DNA from: Leptolyngbya sp. NIES-3755
GTDB lineage: Bacteria; Cyanobacteriota; Cyanobacteriia; Leptolyngbyales; Leptolyngbyaceae
Direction: 5' to 3'
DNA: 64,000 bases
Assembly: GCA_001548435.1 (NCBI GenBank)
Contig: AP017308.1
Location: forward strand, 5,403,030-5,467,029
In this document: piece after piece, positions 25,144 to 33,628 of the stretch
How the letters are laid out: the number at the start of each line of letters is the position of its first letter
Numbering within the stretch: position 1 is the first letter of the stretch
Made by a program: the position numbers and the translations under genes
The notes under the pieces: model-generated
What the model was told of the DNA's origin: nothing
Databases searched by the model: none
The model's input: only the letters and a program-made list of their open reading frames with translations

Positions 25144-27912
25144 ATGTTTTTTCTGAAATTTCTTCGGCAACATCGCTTTGCCAGCTTTTTGTTCGTGCTC
25201 TGTCTAGGCGCGGTTCTGCTCTCGAACTCTGTTCCTTTCCTGCAATCCGCGTCTGCTGCTACTGCTTCAATGGCTTCGATGACGACGACTGACAGTGTTC
25301 GTAAGACCGTGTTGGAGAATGGGTTAACGGTTTTGACGAAAGAAGTTCCAACGGCTCCTGTCGTGACTGTGCAAGTTTGGTATCGAATTGGATCGCGAGA
25401 TGAAGCTCAAGGTGTGAATGGTATCGCGCACCAGCTAGAACATCTGATGTTTAAAGGAACGAGCGATCGACCGATTCAGTTCGGTCGCTTATTTAATGCG
25501 CTCGGTAGTCAATCCAATGCGTTCACGAGCTATGACCAGACCGCTTATTTTGGCACAGTCGCTAAAGAGAAATTAACGGCTCTACTCGCACTCGAAGCCG
25601 ATCGAATGCAAAATGCGCTGATCAATCCTGATTCATTGACGAGCGAAAAGCGGGTCGTGATTTCAGAACTGCAAGGATATGAGAATAGTCCCGATTATCG
25701 GCTCGATCGAGCAGTGATGCGGGCGGCTTTTCCGAATTCGCCTTATGGATTGCCTGTGGGTGGAACTAAAGCAGATGTTGAAAAGTTTGAAGTTGAGCAA
25801 GTTCGGGACTACTACAGCAACTATTACAGCCCAGATAACGCGACTTTAATCTTGGTGGGCGACTTTAAGACGGAACCAACGCTGCAAACCGTAAAAGAAG
25901 TGTTTGGTAAAGTGCCGAAGCGGGAAAAAGCAAAACCGACTGCTCAGAAGACTCCAACTACGATCGCGAATCCTGCAAAACCGAGTCAGCCGATCGTTCT
26001 TCGCGAACCAGGTAGCGCTCCATTGCTGAATATGGTTTATCCGCTACCGAAGGCGGCTGAGCCAGATGTCCCAGCTTTACACGTTTTGGATTTGGTGCTG
26101 ACCCAAGGACGCAGTTCTCGACTGTATCAAGCCTTGGTTGAAACGGGATTAGTCAGCGGTTTTAGTGGCTATCCTGCGAATATGATTTCGGGTGGCTGGT
26201 ATGACCTTTCTGCGACTGCTGCTGCGAACCAGGACTTGAATAAAGTGAATGAAGCAGTTCAGGCAGTCTTGGCGGATATTCGATCGAAAGGTGTCACGAC
26301 AGAAGAACTGACCCGCGCAAAAACTCAGCTTAAATCCTCAGTTCTTCTACAAAATCGGGACATTACGAGCCAAGCGCAGCAATTGGGATTCGATCAGACG
26401 GTCACGGGCGATTACAAATATACCGATCGCTTTTTGGCACAGGTCGATCGAGTGACTTCCGCTGATTTACAACGAGTCGCCAAAACGTATTTCACACCAG
26501 AGAAAGCGACGATCGGATTTTTCCAACCGACCTCGATCGACGGAAAAGCGGGGAGTGGAGTCAATGCAGGTCAAACCGCTGAGAAATTCAATGCAGGTCC
26601 GCCTGTTGATCCGGCTCAAGTGGCAAAATATCTGCCTGCGGTGCAAAAGAGCGATCGAACCACTCAATCTTTACCAGAAAGACTCGTGCTGCCGAATGGC
26701 TTGAAAGTGCTCCTGATTCGCGATACTAGCACTCCGACTGTTTCTCTAAATGCGGCAATGCAAGCGGGTTCAGAATTCGATTCGGATGCAAAAGCGGGAA
26801 TTGCAAAACTCACCGCTGACAACTTAACGAACGGGACGAAAACAAAAGATGCCCTAACTCTGGCAAAAACGCTTGAGGATCGAGGCATTGACTTCGGCAT
26901 TGATACGAATCGCGAAAGTGTTTTGGTGAGTGCGAATGCACTGTCTGAAGACATCCCAATTTTGGTGCAAACCTTGGCGGATGTGGCTCAGAACGCGACT
27001 TTCCCCGATCGAGAATTGGAACTATCCCGTGCTCGATCGCTAACCGCGCTGAAAGTTCAATTAGACAATCCAGCCGTTCTCGCTCGTCGCGTCTTCCAGC
27101 AAACGGTTTATCCCGAAAATCATCCATTCCACAGTTTTCCAACTGAAGCCAGCTTAAAGGCGATTCAGCGTCAGGATTTAGTCAATTTCTACCAGACCCA
27201 TTACCGACCGGATACCACGATCGTTTCCTTAGTCGGTGATTTCGATCCTACTCAAGTCAAATCGCTGATCGAGAAAGAACTTGGCGGATGGAAAGCGACT
27301 GGAAAAGCTCCAAGTTTAACTTTCCCACCTGTTTCCACGCCAACTTCTACCGTTCGCCGTTACGCTCCGATTCCTGGAAAAACGCAATCGGTGACGTTAA
27401 TTGGCTCAGCGGGTATCGATCGACGAGATTCACGATTCTATGATGCTTCGGTGATGAATCAAATCCTTGGAGGCGATACATTATCGAGCCGCTTGGGGTC
27501 AGAAGTCCGCGATCGACAAGGCTTGACTTACGGGATCTACAGCTTCTTCCAAGCAGGAAATCGTCCGGGTCCATTTGTGATTTCGATGCAAACCGCGCCC
27601 GAAGATGCCGATAAAGCGATCGCAAGTACGGTCAAACTTCTGGATCAAATTCGCGCCAAAGGGGTGAGTACAACCGAAGTGACGACAGCACAGCGATCGA
27701 TTACCAGCGGCTACCCAGTCGATTTGGCAAACCCAGATCAGCTGTCTTCAGTCGTACTGATGAACGAGTTGTATGGGTTGAATCCTCAAGAACTGCGACA
27801 GTATCCGACTCAAATCAACGCTGTGACACCCGCACAAGTGAACGAAGCAGCGCAAGAATTGATTCGTCCTGAACAGTTGATCATTGTGACGGCAGGACCG
27901 CCTAAAGCGTAA
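25144..27912 (+). CDS. M16 metallopeptidase, duplicated, exported
   Basis: 922 aa from ATG 25144. There is an N-terminal signal sequence (FASFLFVLCLGAVLLSNSVPF, cleavage near SASA). The first M16 domain carries the zinc site HQLEH (about residues 96-100) with a downstream Glu in SELQGYE; the second half (from about residue 510, LPNGLKVLLIRD) has the M16 fold without HxxEH and is the inactive partner. Such enzymes degrade peptides in a clamshell. Export to the periplasm argues against a role in trimming PqqA in the cytoplasm, although PqqF belongs to the same family. Confidence 0.9.
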   Translation: MFFLKFLRQHRFASFLFVLCLGAVLLSNSVPFLQSASAATASMASMTTTDSVRKTVLENGLTVLTKEVPTAPVVTVQVWYRIGSRDEAQGVNGIAHQLEHLMFKGTSDRPIQFGRLFNALGSQSNAFTSYDQTAYFGTVAKEKLTALLALEADRMQNALINPDSLTSEKRVVISELQGYENSPDYRLDRAVMRAAFPNSPYGLPVGGTKADVEKFEVEQVRDYYSNYYSPDNATLILVGDFKTEPTLQTVKEVFGKVPKREKAKPTAQKTPTTIANPAKPSQPIVLREPGSAPLLNMVYPLPKAAEPDVPALHVLDLVLTQGRSSRLYQALVETGLVSGFSGYPANMISGGWYDLSATAAANQDLNKVNEAVQAVLADIRSKGVTTEELTRAKTQLKSSVLLQNRDITSQAQQLGFDQTVTGDYKYTDRFLAQVDRVTSADLQRVAKTYFTPEKATIGFFQPTSIDGKAGSGVNAGQTAEKFNAGPPVDPAQVAKYLPAVQKSDRTTQSLPERLVLPNGLKVLLIRDTSTPTVSLNAAMQAGSEFDSDAKAGIAKLTADNLTNGTKTKDALTLAKTLEDRGIDFGIDTNRESVLVSANALSEDIPILVQTLADVAQNATFPDRELELSRARSLTALKVQLDNPAVLARRVFQQTVYPENHPFHSFPTEASLKAIQRQDLVNFYQTHYRPDTTIVSLVGDFDPTQVKSLIEKELGGWKATGKAPSLTFPPVSTPTSTVRRYAPIPGKTQSVTLIGSAGIDRRDSRFYDASVMNQILGGDTLSSRLGSEVRDRQGLTYGIYSFFQAGNRPGPFVISMQTAPEDADKAIASTVKLLDQIRAKGVSTTEVTTAQRSITSGYPVDLANPDQLSSVVLMNELYGLNPQELRQYPTQINAVTPAQVNEAAQELIRPEQLIIVTAGPPKA

Positions 27913-27940
27913 AACCTCGTCGTAAAAATTAAGATTTCTT

Positions 27941-27975
27941 AAAGGGTGTGGCAAAACCGTCACATCCTTTTATTT
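27941..27975 (+). terminator. Intrinsic terminator after the M16 gene
   Basis: AAAGGGTGTG (27941-27950) pairs imperfectly with CACATCCTTT (27961-27970) and is followed by a T-rich stretch. It is 29 nt after the stop codon. Confidence 0.7.
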
Positions 27976-28463
27976 TGTTGATAGGAACGCGCAGAAGATC
28001 GAAATATAGTAACAATGTTCTATTCAAACGGTGATGGGTTCGCTAAAATAAGAGTAGAATTGAATACCCAATGGGAGGATTGCCTCTGGAGAAAGTTCGC
28101 ATCCCGAATTCGCCCCCAATCCCCCGTGTTCTCTACCCCCTTGAATCGGAAATCACCCTCTATTCAAGCGTTGCGCTCAGTCCCTTTACTGCCTCAACAA
28201 TGAATTTAAAAGTGTCTCCTCAGTCCCGACTCCCAAGCTGCGACCGTGTTGCGCTTCAAATCCCGTCCTTGGTGAGAGAGCTTTTGCCTGATTCAAAGCT
28301 AGCCTTAACGTGATGAATCACCTCCCTTTGGATCAGACCTACTGTTTGTCGATCGCGCTCCTGCGTGAAATTGCGATCGATTCTGTTTGATGGAAGACTG
28401 TGGCAGATGCCAAGCTGCGGTCTAATTTAGTGATATTCGAGTAATTCGCTCAGGAGAAGCATA
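27976..28463. other. Intergenic stretch without a convincing gene
   Basis: About 490 nt between the M16 gene and the next conserved gene. Two overlapping short plus-strand ORFs exist (from 28015 and 28071), but neither has a ribosome site or a motif I know, and codon use is not gene-like. There is no tRNA, riboswitch or clear repeat. A pyrimidine-rich tract (28110-28150) stands out on the plus strand. A non-coding RNA is possible but unsupported. Confidence 0.5.
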
Positions 28464-28772
28464 ATGCTACACCGCAAGATCTATCAACTCTGTTGTGATG
28501 GTCGCGAAGTCTGGATCTTCTTGCGGGATCAACAGCGCTGGATCGAACGTGCCAAAATTCTGGATATCGAAGGAGATTTGGTGACGCTGCGCTATGAGAC
28601 CGATGAAGAAGACGAAAATTGCTCTTGGGAAGAAATGGTTCGCCTCGAAAGCATTGGGGCTGTGACTCAAAAATTGTCCTCTGTCCCAAAAGGTTGTGTC
28701 GATCCGCTGGTCTCGGATGATTGCCCCGAAGCGGAACAGATTTCTAATCCGTTTGACAAACGCGAAGACTAA
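28464..28772 (+). CDS. Conserved cyanobacterial protein (102 aa, DUF6679-like)
   Basis: A small acidic protein: MLHRKIYQLCCDGREVWIF, LRDQQRWIERAKILDIEGD, LVTLRYETDEEDENCSWEE. The N-terminal half reads as a small beta-barrel. I recognise it as widely conserved in cyanobacteria; the family number is from memory. A ribosome site AGGAGAAG (28451-28458) and a downstream intrinsic terminator support a single-gene unit. Function unknown. Confidence 0.75.
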   Translation: MLHRKIYQLCCDGREVWIFLRDQQRWIERAKILDIEGDLVTLRYETDEEDENCSWEEMVRLESIGAVTQKLSSVPKGCVDPLVSDDCPEAEQISNPFDKRED

Positions 28773-28796
28773 TCAGAATTGATTCAGAAACTGAGA

Positions 28797-28821
28797 GAAG
28801 GGCATTACACCCTTCTTTTTT
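28797..28821 (+). terminator. Intrinsic terminator
   Basis: GAAGGG (28797-28802) pairs with CCCTTC (28810-28815), followed by six T. It ends the 102-aa gene. Confidence 0.85.
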
Positions 28822-28850
28822 GTTGCGGTTTTTTAGAATTTGTCGATCGC

Positions 28851-29234
28851 TCAAAATTTCAACACTTCATCCAACAAATCTCTTGCCGCTTGAGCTTTCA
28901 CCAGTGCAGCTTGATGATCGCTATGAGCGCGAACTAGCTTGGTCAATCCACCGACACCCATTTTGAGTTGTTCTAAATCTTCGCCGCTCATCAACTCGCC
29001 ATCGAGCATTCTCAACATCAGCGACTTAATATCGCCCACTTCTTGCCGAACTTTCTGCAATTTCTCCACAGTGCTCAGCAAAGTTTTGAGCGAGTTCAAA
29101 ATTTCGTCAATATCTTGAGGATCTTTGACTGCCTCAGAGGGGGTTTCAGAACTTCCATTTCCAGAATCTACGGCTTCCAACTCTTCATCAGGAGTTGTTT
29201 CAGAATCATCAATTTGCGCTTTGGTACGTGCCAT
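28851..29234 (-). CDS. Conserved helical/coiled-coil protein (127 aa)
   Basis: The N-terminal 40 residues are acidic and Ser-rich (probably disordered). The rest is helical with heptad-like Leu spacing: ILNSLKTLLSTVEKLQKVRQ, DIKSLMLRMLDGELM and AAL-rich C-terminus KAQAARDLLDEVLKF. There is no signal or enzyme motif. It is probably a small structural or adaptor protein; I do not recognise its role. Confidence 0.65.
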   Translation of the reverse strand: MARTKAQIDDSETTPDEELEAVDSGNGSSETPSEAVKDPQDIDEILNSLKTLLSTVEKLQKVRQEVGDIKSLMLRMLDGELMSGEDLEQLKMGVGGLTKLVRAHSDHQAALVKAQAARDLLDEVLKF

Positions 29235-29421
29235 TTCTGTGATCTCAAAGATTATCTAGATGCGATCGACATTTCATTCTCGATCCAACCCATTAAAACA
29301 TTAGACCCGCTTTGAGAATATATTTTCCAACGGATTCCACGAATTTGATCCACTTTGCGATAGATGCTAAGGGAGGGGCGATCGCGCTAAATCTTCCCAG
29401 AGTTCTAGTGAGGAGTTCCCC

Positions 29422-30309
29422 ATGCGTCGATCGCTAAAGTTTCTAAGTATTCTCGCTGCGCTCACGGTTGTTGCAGCCCCGATTCCAAAAATTCACGCTC
29501 AAGAAGCTGGAAAGCCTGGACTGGGTAATCCCTCTGTTCCTTATGTTCCAACCCCTGAAGAAGTTGTGATGGGCATGTTGGAGCTTGCCAATGTGGGACG
29601 CGAAGATGTGGTTTACGATTTAGGATCGGGAGATGGCAGATTAGTGATTACAGCGGCTCAGAAGTTTGGAGCCAGAAGGGGAGTTGGGATTGAGATTAAT
29701 TCGGGATTGGTGAACAAAAGTCGCGAGAATGCAAAAGAAGCAGGAGTTGGCGATCGCGTTCAATTTCTCAATCAAGATCTGTTCAAATCTGATTTTCGAG
29801 AAGCAACGGTCGTGACGCTCTATCTTTTACCTCGGATTAATCTTGAACTGCGTCCGAAGTTGTTAAGCGAACTGAGACCGGGAAGCCGAGTCGTTTCTCA
29901 TGCGTTCTCAATGGGAGATTGGCAACCGGATAAGCGAGTCACCGTGGATAATCGCACTGCATATCTCTGGATTATTCCGGCACGAGTCGAAGGCACTTGG
30001 ACAGGAACACTTTCGACACAATCAGGACAGTCGATTCCTTACAAAATGCAAGTGACACAATCGTTCCAGAATGCTCGCGCAATGGCAGAAATCGCTGGAA
30101 CGACCGTGAGTTTACCTCAGATTAAATTGGTGGGCGATCGCTTAACCTTCGAGCATCGTCAGAAAATCAATGGTCAAGATATGCGAGTTCGCGTAAATGC
30201 TCAAGTCGTCAACAATTCATTGCAAGGAACGGCTGAAGTGTTGAGTGCCAATTCAACCGAAACCTTCGCAATGACTGGGACACGAGCTTCAACCAATCAA
30301 GGCGGATAA
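29422..30309 (+). CDS. Exported SAM-dependent methyltransferase-like protein
   Basis: 295 aa. The N-terminus looks like a Sec signal (RRSLKFLSILAALTVVAAP, cleavage near IHAQ). A Rossmann methyltransferase core follows: motif I VVYDLGSGDGRLVI at about residues 63-76, GVGIEINSGLV, and LYLLPRINLELRPKL. A C-terminal beta-rich domain of about 100 residues (from WTGTLSTQSGQ) is extra. A methyltransferase with a secretion signal is odd because SAM is cytoplasmic; either the segment is a membrane anchor or the enzyme has been adapted. The 3' end overlaps the convergent repeat protein by 21 nt. Confidence 0.75.
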   Translation: MRRSLKFLSILAALTVVAAPIPKIHAQEAGKPGLGNPSVPYVPTPEEVVMGMLELANVGREDVVYDLGSGDGRLVITAAQKFGARRGVGIEINSGLVNKSRENAKEAGVGDRVQFLNQDLFKSDFREATVVTLYLLPRINLELRPKLLSELRPGSRVVSHAFSMGDWQPDKRVTVDNRTAYLWIIPARVEGTWTGTLSTQSGQSIPYKMQVTQSFQNARAMAEIAGTTVSLPQIKLVGDRLTFEHRQKINGQDMRVRVNAQVVNNSLQGTAEVLSANSTETFAMTGTRASTNQGG

Positions 30310-31269
30310 ATCGATCGTGCCTGCAAGGTTGCCCTCTGGGGTGACTAAATTGCTGGTGACAATTCCGCGATCGAAGCTAATCGTGCCTTGAGAATTGACT
30401 AACAGCGTTCCAAAGTCTTGAGCCAATTGCGGGAGGTTTAAGGTCGTTCTGACTGTACCTAAACCTCCTGAGACATCGATCGCGGCAATTCCATTCGTAA
30501 AGGTCACGGTTCCAGAACCATTTAGCGCATCCGTAACGGTTTCAGCAACCAACGTAGACAAATCAAAGTTCGTCGAAAATGAGCCAAGTGGAGTCGGAAT
30601 ACTTAATGTTGCTTGCCCGTTGTTGAATGCGATATTACCGCTGAGTGCATTGATCGGTACTGCGATTTCTTCCCCTTGCGTTTGAGGAACGAGATCGAGA
30701 ATGACCAAGCCATCATTGAAGTTCACAACGCCTGGAAGTCCGCTGAATGTGAACGGGAATTGATCTTGTTCACGAAAGTCGATCGATGAAAAATAGCTTC
30801 CCAACGGCGTATCAAGATTGGAAACCAACGCGCCATTACCGAACTCGATCGTGCCTGCAATTTGACCGAACGGTGTTGGGATATCAATATTTAGCTTGCC
30901 GTCTGAAAACGGAACATTGCCTGAAAAGCTTCTAACAATGTCATCAACAAAGCTACTGACCGATTGAGCAAACGGAACCGTTCCCGTTAAAGTTCCTGAT
31001 GGTGTGGTCAGGTCGCTTGTAACACTGCCTCGATCGAAGGTTAATGTCCCTTGAAGCTGTTGAAGTGCAGTCGAAACATCGGTCGTGAGTTGTGAAATTG
31101 AAACGGTACTATTCGTTTCTCCACTGGGCGTATTAAAACGGCTTGTCAGTTGACCATTATTAAACGTTAATGTGCCGCTGGACTGTCTCAGGGTTGAAAG
31201 ACTTGGCAATAAAGGAGCCGCGATCGACAACACTTGAGGATCTAGCGTAAGAGTAGATGATTCAAACAT
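30289..31269 (-). CDS. Beta-repeat protein of unknown function (326 aa)
   Basis: At least six degenerate repeats of about 45 residues with the pattern F.NG....(D/N)(I/L).TP.G...GT. Examples: LTFNNGQLTSRFNTPSGE, LTFDRGSVTSDLTTPSGT, VPFSDGKLNIDIPTPFGQ, IAFNNGQATLSIPTPLGS and ISFDRGIVTSNLVTPEGN. The alternating hydrophobic pattern predicts a beta-solenoid or sheet array. There is no Sec signal peptide, no RTX GGxGxD nonapeptide and only one Cys-free, acidic chain. I do not recognise a family. Confidence 0.7.
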   Translation of the reverse strand: MFESSTLTLDPQVLSIAAPLLPSLSTLRQSSGTLTFNNGQLTSRFNTPSGETNSTVSISQLTTDVSTALQQLQGTLTFDRGSVTSDLTTPSGTLTGTVPFAQSVSSFVDDIVRSFSGNVPFSDGKLNIDIPTPFGQIAGTIEFGNGALVSNLDTPLGSYFSSIDFREQDQFPFTFSGLPGVVNFNDGLVILDLVPQTQGEEIAVPINALSGNIAFNNGQATLSIPTPLGSFSTNFDLSTLVAETVTDALNGSGTVTFTNGIAAIDVSGGLGTVRTTLNLPQLAQDFGTLLVNSQGTISFDRGIVTSNLVTPEGNLAGTIDLSALIG

Positions 31270-31354
31270 ACGGAGAATTTAAAGCCTGCGTCTGTAACCC
31301 TATCAAGCCGATCCCCGTTAAATCTACCCCTCCGGATGTAAATCTAGAGAGGGA

Positions 31355-32812
31355 TTATTTTGATTCTGGCAATGCTCCTTCTGTCGATCGACGAGTCACA
31401 ATCCATTCTGTGTTGCCGACGATGTGATCATAGATTGCCGTAATGGCAATCACACTTTTGAACACGCAGTAGAACGGAATAAACAAGCAATAGACCCAGT
31501 AATCTTTGGCAGGTTGTTGAACTGCATCGGTTCTTACAATCCAAGCTGCCAAGGTTTGCAATGGACCACTCGCTAACGTGAGAATCGTCATTGTCCAAAT
31601 ATATTCAGGTGCGATATTGGGTGCATTAGAACCCGTTAGCGCCAGACTGAACGTAATTGGAAATGCTTGTAATGCGATGAAGTGGAAGCCCGCGCTATAG
31701 ACCAAAAGTAATGTCCAATAGAACTTTTGCCACCCGTCTAGGCGCATCGTTTTCAAAATCGTGCCTTGATATTTCAGCGTCACTTCGAGCCAACCCTGTG
31801 CCCATCGTTTCCGTTGAAACCAGAACGATCGAACATCGACCGGAGCAAGCTCAGTTACCACGATCGTGGGATCATGCACAATGTTATGCCCGCTCAGCAA
31901 CGTTCTAAAACTGGCATCAATGTCTTCTGTCAACATGCGCGACGAAAACCCGATGCGTTTTAGAACCGAAGTTCTCCAGTAGCCATTCGCTCCACAAAAT
32001 ACGCCCGTGTCAACTAACAAAGATTTGGCTGGATGGCTCACACCGTAGATACATTCAAACTCCACCGCAATCATCCGCGTCATGAAGTTCACATCTTGGT
32101 TGCGAATCACATTCCGTCCTTGCACCGCGCTATATCGATAATTCGACAACCAGCGCCAGGAACGAGTAAAACAATCCGAATTTGGATGATGATCCGCATC
32201 TAAAATTCCGGTTATTTCTCCGGTCACAATTTCTAGAGCCGCATTGATGTTTTGTGCCTTCGATCGACTTCCCTCAACACACAGCAATTTCAACTCTGGA
32301 TACTGCTCTGCCATTCGCTCCAGTCGATCTTCCACAGGCAAGCGTTCCGGTCGGTTGTACGCCAAAATCACTTCTAAACCGTCTTCAGGACGCTCCACGG
32401 TTTTCAGAATGTGTTCGAGCGTTTCGAGAATAATCTGCTGCTCATTCGGCAAATAGGCTGCCACAATCAGCGAACTTCTTGGAATGTCTCCACTCGATCG
32501 CAGTAACGGGTAAAGCGGCTGAGTTCTAGGAGAGCGCATAAACCGCTGCACTATCCCGAATTTTGGCATCTTGGCGACGTGACCGCGACGATACGTAATC
32601 GCCGTTGACACTGCTTCCCCAATCACCACGATCGATGTCACCAGATACAAAACCGGAATCAAAACATGGAGAAACGACAGATCCCAGCCGTTTTCCAGAA
32701 TGAAGTAATACAGTACCGTCGGTAAACCGATGACGACAAGATGCGTTAAAACGATTTTGTCAAGAATCGGACCGAAGACCGAAACGGGCTTGTGCAGCAG
32801 TCCCTTACGCAT
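31355..32812 (-). CDS. Family 2 glycosyltransferase, membrane-bound
   Basis: 485 aa with two N-terminal helices, a GT-A catalytic domain and three C-terminal helices, as in cellulose/hyaluronan synthase-like enzymes. Catalytic marks: ILDADHHPN (DxD), TEDIDASFR (TED) and QRKRWAQGW (Q-x-x-R-W). It therefore probably makes an extracellular beta-linked polysaccharide. No PilZ domain and no partner genes (BcsB/C) are adjacent. Confidence 0.88.
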   Translation of the reverse strand: MRKGLLHKPVSVFGPILDKIVLTHLVVIGLPTVLYYFILENGWDLSFLHVLIPVLYLVTSIVVIGEAVSTAITYRRGHVAKMPKFGIVQRFMRSPRTQPLYPLLRSSGDIPRSSLIVAAYLPNEQQIILETLEHILKTVERPEDGLEVILAYNRPERLPVEDRLERMAEQYPELKLLCVEGSRSKAQNINAALEIVTGEITGILDADHHPNSDCFTRSWRWLSNYRYSAVQGRNVIRNQDVNFMTRMIAVEFECIYGVSHPAKSLLVDTGVFCGANGYWRTSVLKRIGFSSRMLTEDIDASFRTLLSGHNIVHDPTIVVTELAPVDVRSFWFQRKRWAQGWLEVTLKYQGTILKTMRLDGWQKFYWTLLLVYSAGFHFIALQAFPITFSLALTGSNAPNIAPEYIWTMTILTLASGPLQTLAAWIVRTDAVQQPAKDYWVYCLFIPFYCVFKSVIAITAIYDHIVGNTEWIVTRRSTEGALPESK

Positions 32813-33129
32813 AACAGTTTTTTAACAACCAAAAAGGGTTCTTCATAGATAGAAACCATGTGTTACAGAAGTTGTCAAATCCAGGGAGGAATAAAATCGT
32901 TGATTGAATTCACTCAAAGCCTTACTGTTTCTACGGTTGGGTGTCTGAGTAAGATTGCTTAGGATATAGAGCCGTTCTGATAATAGATTTCTCTCGTCAA
33001 CGGACAAATCCGGATCACGATGAAACTTCACATGGTCATCGATAGATTACGGAATTTTGACAAACAAAACGGCTTTGCGAACAAAAACTTTTGCCACAAA
33101 GCCGTATTTTTTTCGATTGATCAGTTTTT
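32813..33129. other. Intergenic region, no gene seen
   Basis: 317 nt between the GT2 gene and the FKBP gene. A 62-codon ORF on the minus strand (32843-33031) has no recognisable features and I do not call it. The left part is AT-rich and could hold the GT2 promoter. The FKBP terminator at 33062-33105 is the only clear element. Confidence 0.5.
33062..33105 (-). terminator. Intrinsic terminator after the FKBP gene
   Basis: A perfect 9-bp stem ACGGCTTTG/CAAAGCCGT (33069-33077 with 33097-33105) with T-rich flanks on both strands (TTTTGTTTG on the minus side). Its place 25 nt after the minus-strand FKBP stop indicates that it ends that gene. Confidence 0.75.
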
Positions 33130-33558
33130 CTAACCAATTTCAACCAGTTGAATATCAAAAACTAAATCTTCGCCCGCCAAAGGATGATTTGCATCTAAAG
33201 TAATATCCGCCTCAGAAATGTCCGTCACGACCACCGGAATTGTTCCGCCATCAGGCTGCCGAATTTCTAACTGTTGTCCAACTTCGGGCTGCATTTCAGG
33301 AGGCATCTGAGCACGATCGACCACCACAACCATTTCTTCTCGATGCTCTCCATACGCTTGCTCTGCGGGAATCACTTCTGTTTTTGCATCTCCCGGACTC
33401 ATTCCCACGACGGCTTTCTCGAATCCTGGAATGATATTGCCATCTCCGATCGTAAATTCTAAGGGGTCTCCATTAGCGGATGAATCGAATACAGTACCGT
33501 CATCGAGCTTGCCTGTGTAGTGTACGCGGACGGTATCACCTAATTTTGCCTGTGCCAT
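33130..33558 (-). CDS. FKBP-type peptidyl-prolyl isomerase (SlyD-like)
   Basis: 142 aa. GDTVRVHYTGKLDDGTVFDSS and GFEKAVVGMSPGDAKTEVIP are the FKBP motifs, interrupted by an insert-in-flap domain (AYGEHREEMVVVVDRAQMP to LEIRQPDGGTIPVVV), as in SlyD. ANHPLAGEDLVFDIQLV ends the FKBP core. It catalyses cis-trans isomerisation of prolyl bonds and acts as a folding chaperone. It lacks the His-rich metal-binding tail of E. coli SlyD. Confidence 0.92.
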   Translation of the reverse strand: MAQAKLGDTVRVHYTGKLDDGTVFDSSANGDPLEFTIGDGNIIPGFEKAVVGMSPGDAKTEVIPAEQAYGEHREEMVVVVDRAQMPPEMQPEVGQQLEIRQPDGGTIPVVVTDISEADITLDANHPLAGEDLVFDIQLVEIG

Positions 33559-33628
33559 AGTAAATTGTTTCGCATCGACAATTCACTTTAACAATAATGC
33601 TTAAAAATGAAAGAACTCTAGGGTAGAA

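Noticed and set aside
25144-27912. M16 peptidase as PqqF for PqqA trimming
   Set aside because: Same family, but it is 20 kb away, has a signal peptide, and PqqA processing is expected in the cytoplasm.
28015-28313. Two short overlapping ORFs in the gap after the M16 gene
   Set aside because: No ribosome site, no motif, overlapping in different frames; kept only as an intergenic note.
32843-33031. 62-codon ORF on the minus strand
   Set aside because: No ribosome site, homologous motif or neighbour support.
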